Assembly (NCBI GenBank): GCA_946965045.2
Contig: OX337241.1
Location: 1,550,001-1,614,000 of the forward strand
From: Epithemia pelagica
Lineage: Eukaryota > Bacillariophyta > Bacillariophyceae > Surirellales > Surirellaceae
Direction: 5' to 3'
DNA length: 64,000 nt
Both the position numbers and the translations under genes were made by a program. Positions 63,203 through 64,000 of the stretch are shown here, piece by piece. Below the pieces are notes generated by a model. That model was given only the letters and a program-made list of their open reading frames with translations. It was not told where the DNA came from and did no database searches. Within the stretch, counting starts at the first letter, position 1. Each line of letters begins with the position of its first letter.

Positions 63203-64000
63203 CTATGTACGCTTGATCTGACAAAGCTTTGTTTTCATATCTTTCATGGGAACTGGTTTAGTGACCCATTCATTGAACCCGATCTCCTTAAAATCGGTAC
63301 GCCCAACGCTGGCGGTCAAGCCTATTATGGGCAAATCAGTAAAACCCATGGTTCTTAGTCTTCTTGTTGCTTCTATGCCGTCCATTGTTGGCATCTAAGA
63401 AGAAAGTCAAACATGAAAGAAGCTATCCGTCAGATATGCTACAACCCATGGCGTGGCCACATACAGCACAACATAATCGTCAACTCACCTGGATGTCCAT
63501 TAGGCAGCAGTCATAATTTCCGTTCGCGATCATCTCTACAGCTAATTCGCCATTTTCTGCAAAATCACATGTGTGTCCCATACGTTTCAGCATGTGAGCA
63601 ACCAACTTTTGGTTGACCTTGTTGTCTTCAGCAACTAGAATGTTAAGAGTGTCAGGATCACCTCTGCACTTGAGTTGTCCTCTTTCACCACCATGGGCGT
63701 TTCGGCGGGTACTGTAAACCAAAACGAGGAGCCTTTACCCAACTCGCTATCAACGCCGATGGACCCTCCCATACCTTCAACTAACAGTTGGCAGATCGAT
63801 AAACCCAACCCAGTTCCGCCATACTGACGGGCCACAGCGGCATTGGCTTGCTGGTATTTCCGAAATATGACTTGTTTCTCTTCCTCTGCCATCCCAGAGC
63901 CTGTGTCCTTAACTTCAAATCTCACCATGGGTTTTCCTTGTTGCAACGCAAATGCATGAACGCTTATTCCACCAGCGGATGTGAACTTTACAGCATTGGA
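63203..64000 (-). CDS. Hybrid histidine kinase, C-terminal part (5' end beyond window)
   Basis: The frame is open to the window edge, where it begins in the N-box (SNAVKFT) of a HATPase domain. DTGSGM (G1), FRKYQQA (F box) and GGTGLGLSI (G2) follow. Then comes a receiver domain with AEDNKVNQKL, the phospho-acceptor Asp in LMDIQ|MPTMDG, Thr/Ser in LTAS and Lys in TKPV. A 94-nt GT-AG intron at 63395-63488 splits LMDIQ from MPTMDG. Between kinase and receiver (about 63650-63700) the frame changes: the kinase frame ends at a TAG (63635-63637), while the receiver is read in the next frame. No GT-AG intron of the right length was found there. This may be an assembly or sequencing indel, a broken gene, or separate proteins. 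Confidence 0.78.

Noticed and set aside
63650-63700. Mini-intron of 25-49 nt to mend the kinase frame
   Set aside because: The GT..AG pairs tried leave the wrong phase or a stop codon.

Overview
The window looks like nuclear DNA of a diatom, most likely a pennate one. Several features point that way. Two preproteins carry a signal peptide ending in a phenylalanine plastid-targeting junction (a MATE transporter with ..WA|FSPP and a lumenal protein with ..YG|FTSP). Two receptor-like proteins have long Ser/Pro-rich linkers of the kind common in diatoms. GT-AG introns are short (about 80-190 nt), Ty1/copia elements are of a diatom-like type, and the gene set is eukaryotic (Pol kappa, cytosolic-type ArgRS, SURF1, sorting nexin, NAPE-PLD-like hydrolase). 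The species cannot be named from the sequence alone.

Layout. 1-21.4 kb is gene-rich: a TIR-bounded element (93-702), a type II membrane protein, a medium-chain dehydrogenase, a spliced PX/BAR sorting nexin, a thylakoid-lumen-type Cys protein divergently placed from DNA polymerase kappa, a spliced MYB-ankyrin-histone deacetylase fusion, a 3 kb gene-poor stretch, a plastid-type MATE transporter and a small diatom-type hypothetical protein.

21,557-44,228 is one retrotransposon complex. An outer Ty1/copia element (146-bp LTRs that look identical, minus strand, about 5.95 kb before interruption) has been hit twice. Element E1 (23,710-32,097, 783-bp LTRs, TSD CTTCC) lies inside its pol between integrase and reverse transcriptase. 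Element E2 (35,591-43,910, 758-bp LTRs, TSD CCTGC) lies in its 5' leader. E1 and E2 are relatives with an unusual plan: LTR, an extra upstream ORF of 251-259 aa, a ~285-bp non-coding module almost identical between the two, then gag-pol. E2 looks intact. E1 carries a 4-bp duplication that breaks the gag-pol frame and a Glu-to-Lys change at an expected RNase H catalytic residue. The outer element lacks the end of RT and all of RNase H.

45.5-64 kb is gene-rich again: two tandem paralogous single-pass receptor-like proteins with an intracellular PDZ-like domain, a second TIR element (51,638-52,679), arginyl-tRNA synthetase, SURF1, a membrane-anchored JmjC/cupin protein, a small membrane protein, a NAPE-PLD-like metallohydrolase, and the 3' end of a hybrid histidine kinase with a frame break between kinase and receiver domains. 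All coordinates and splice sites were read by eye; no searches were run.
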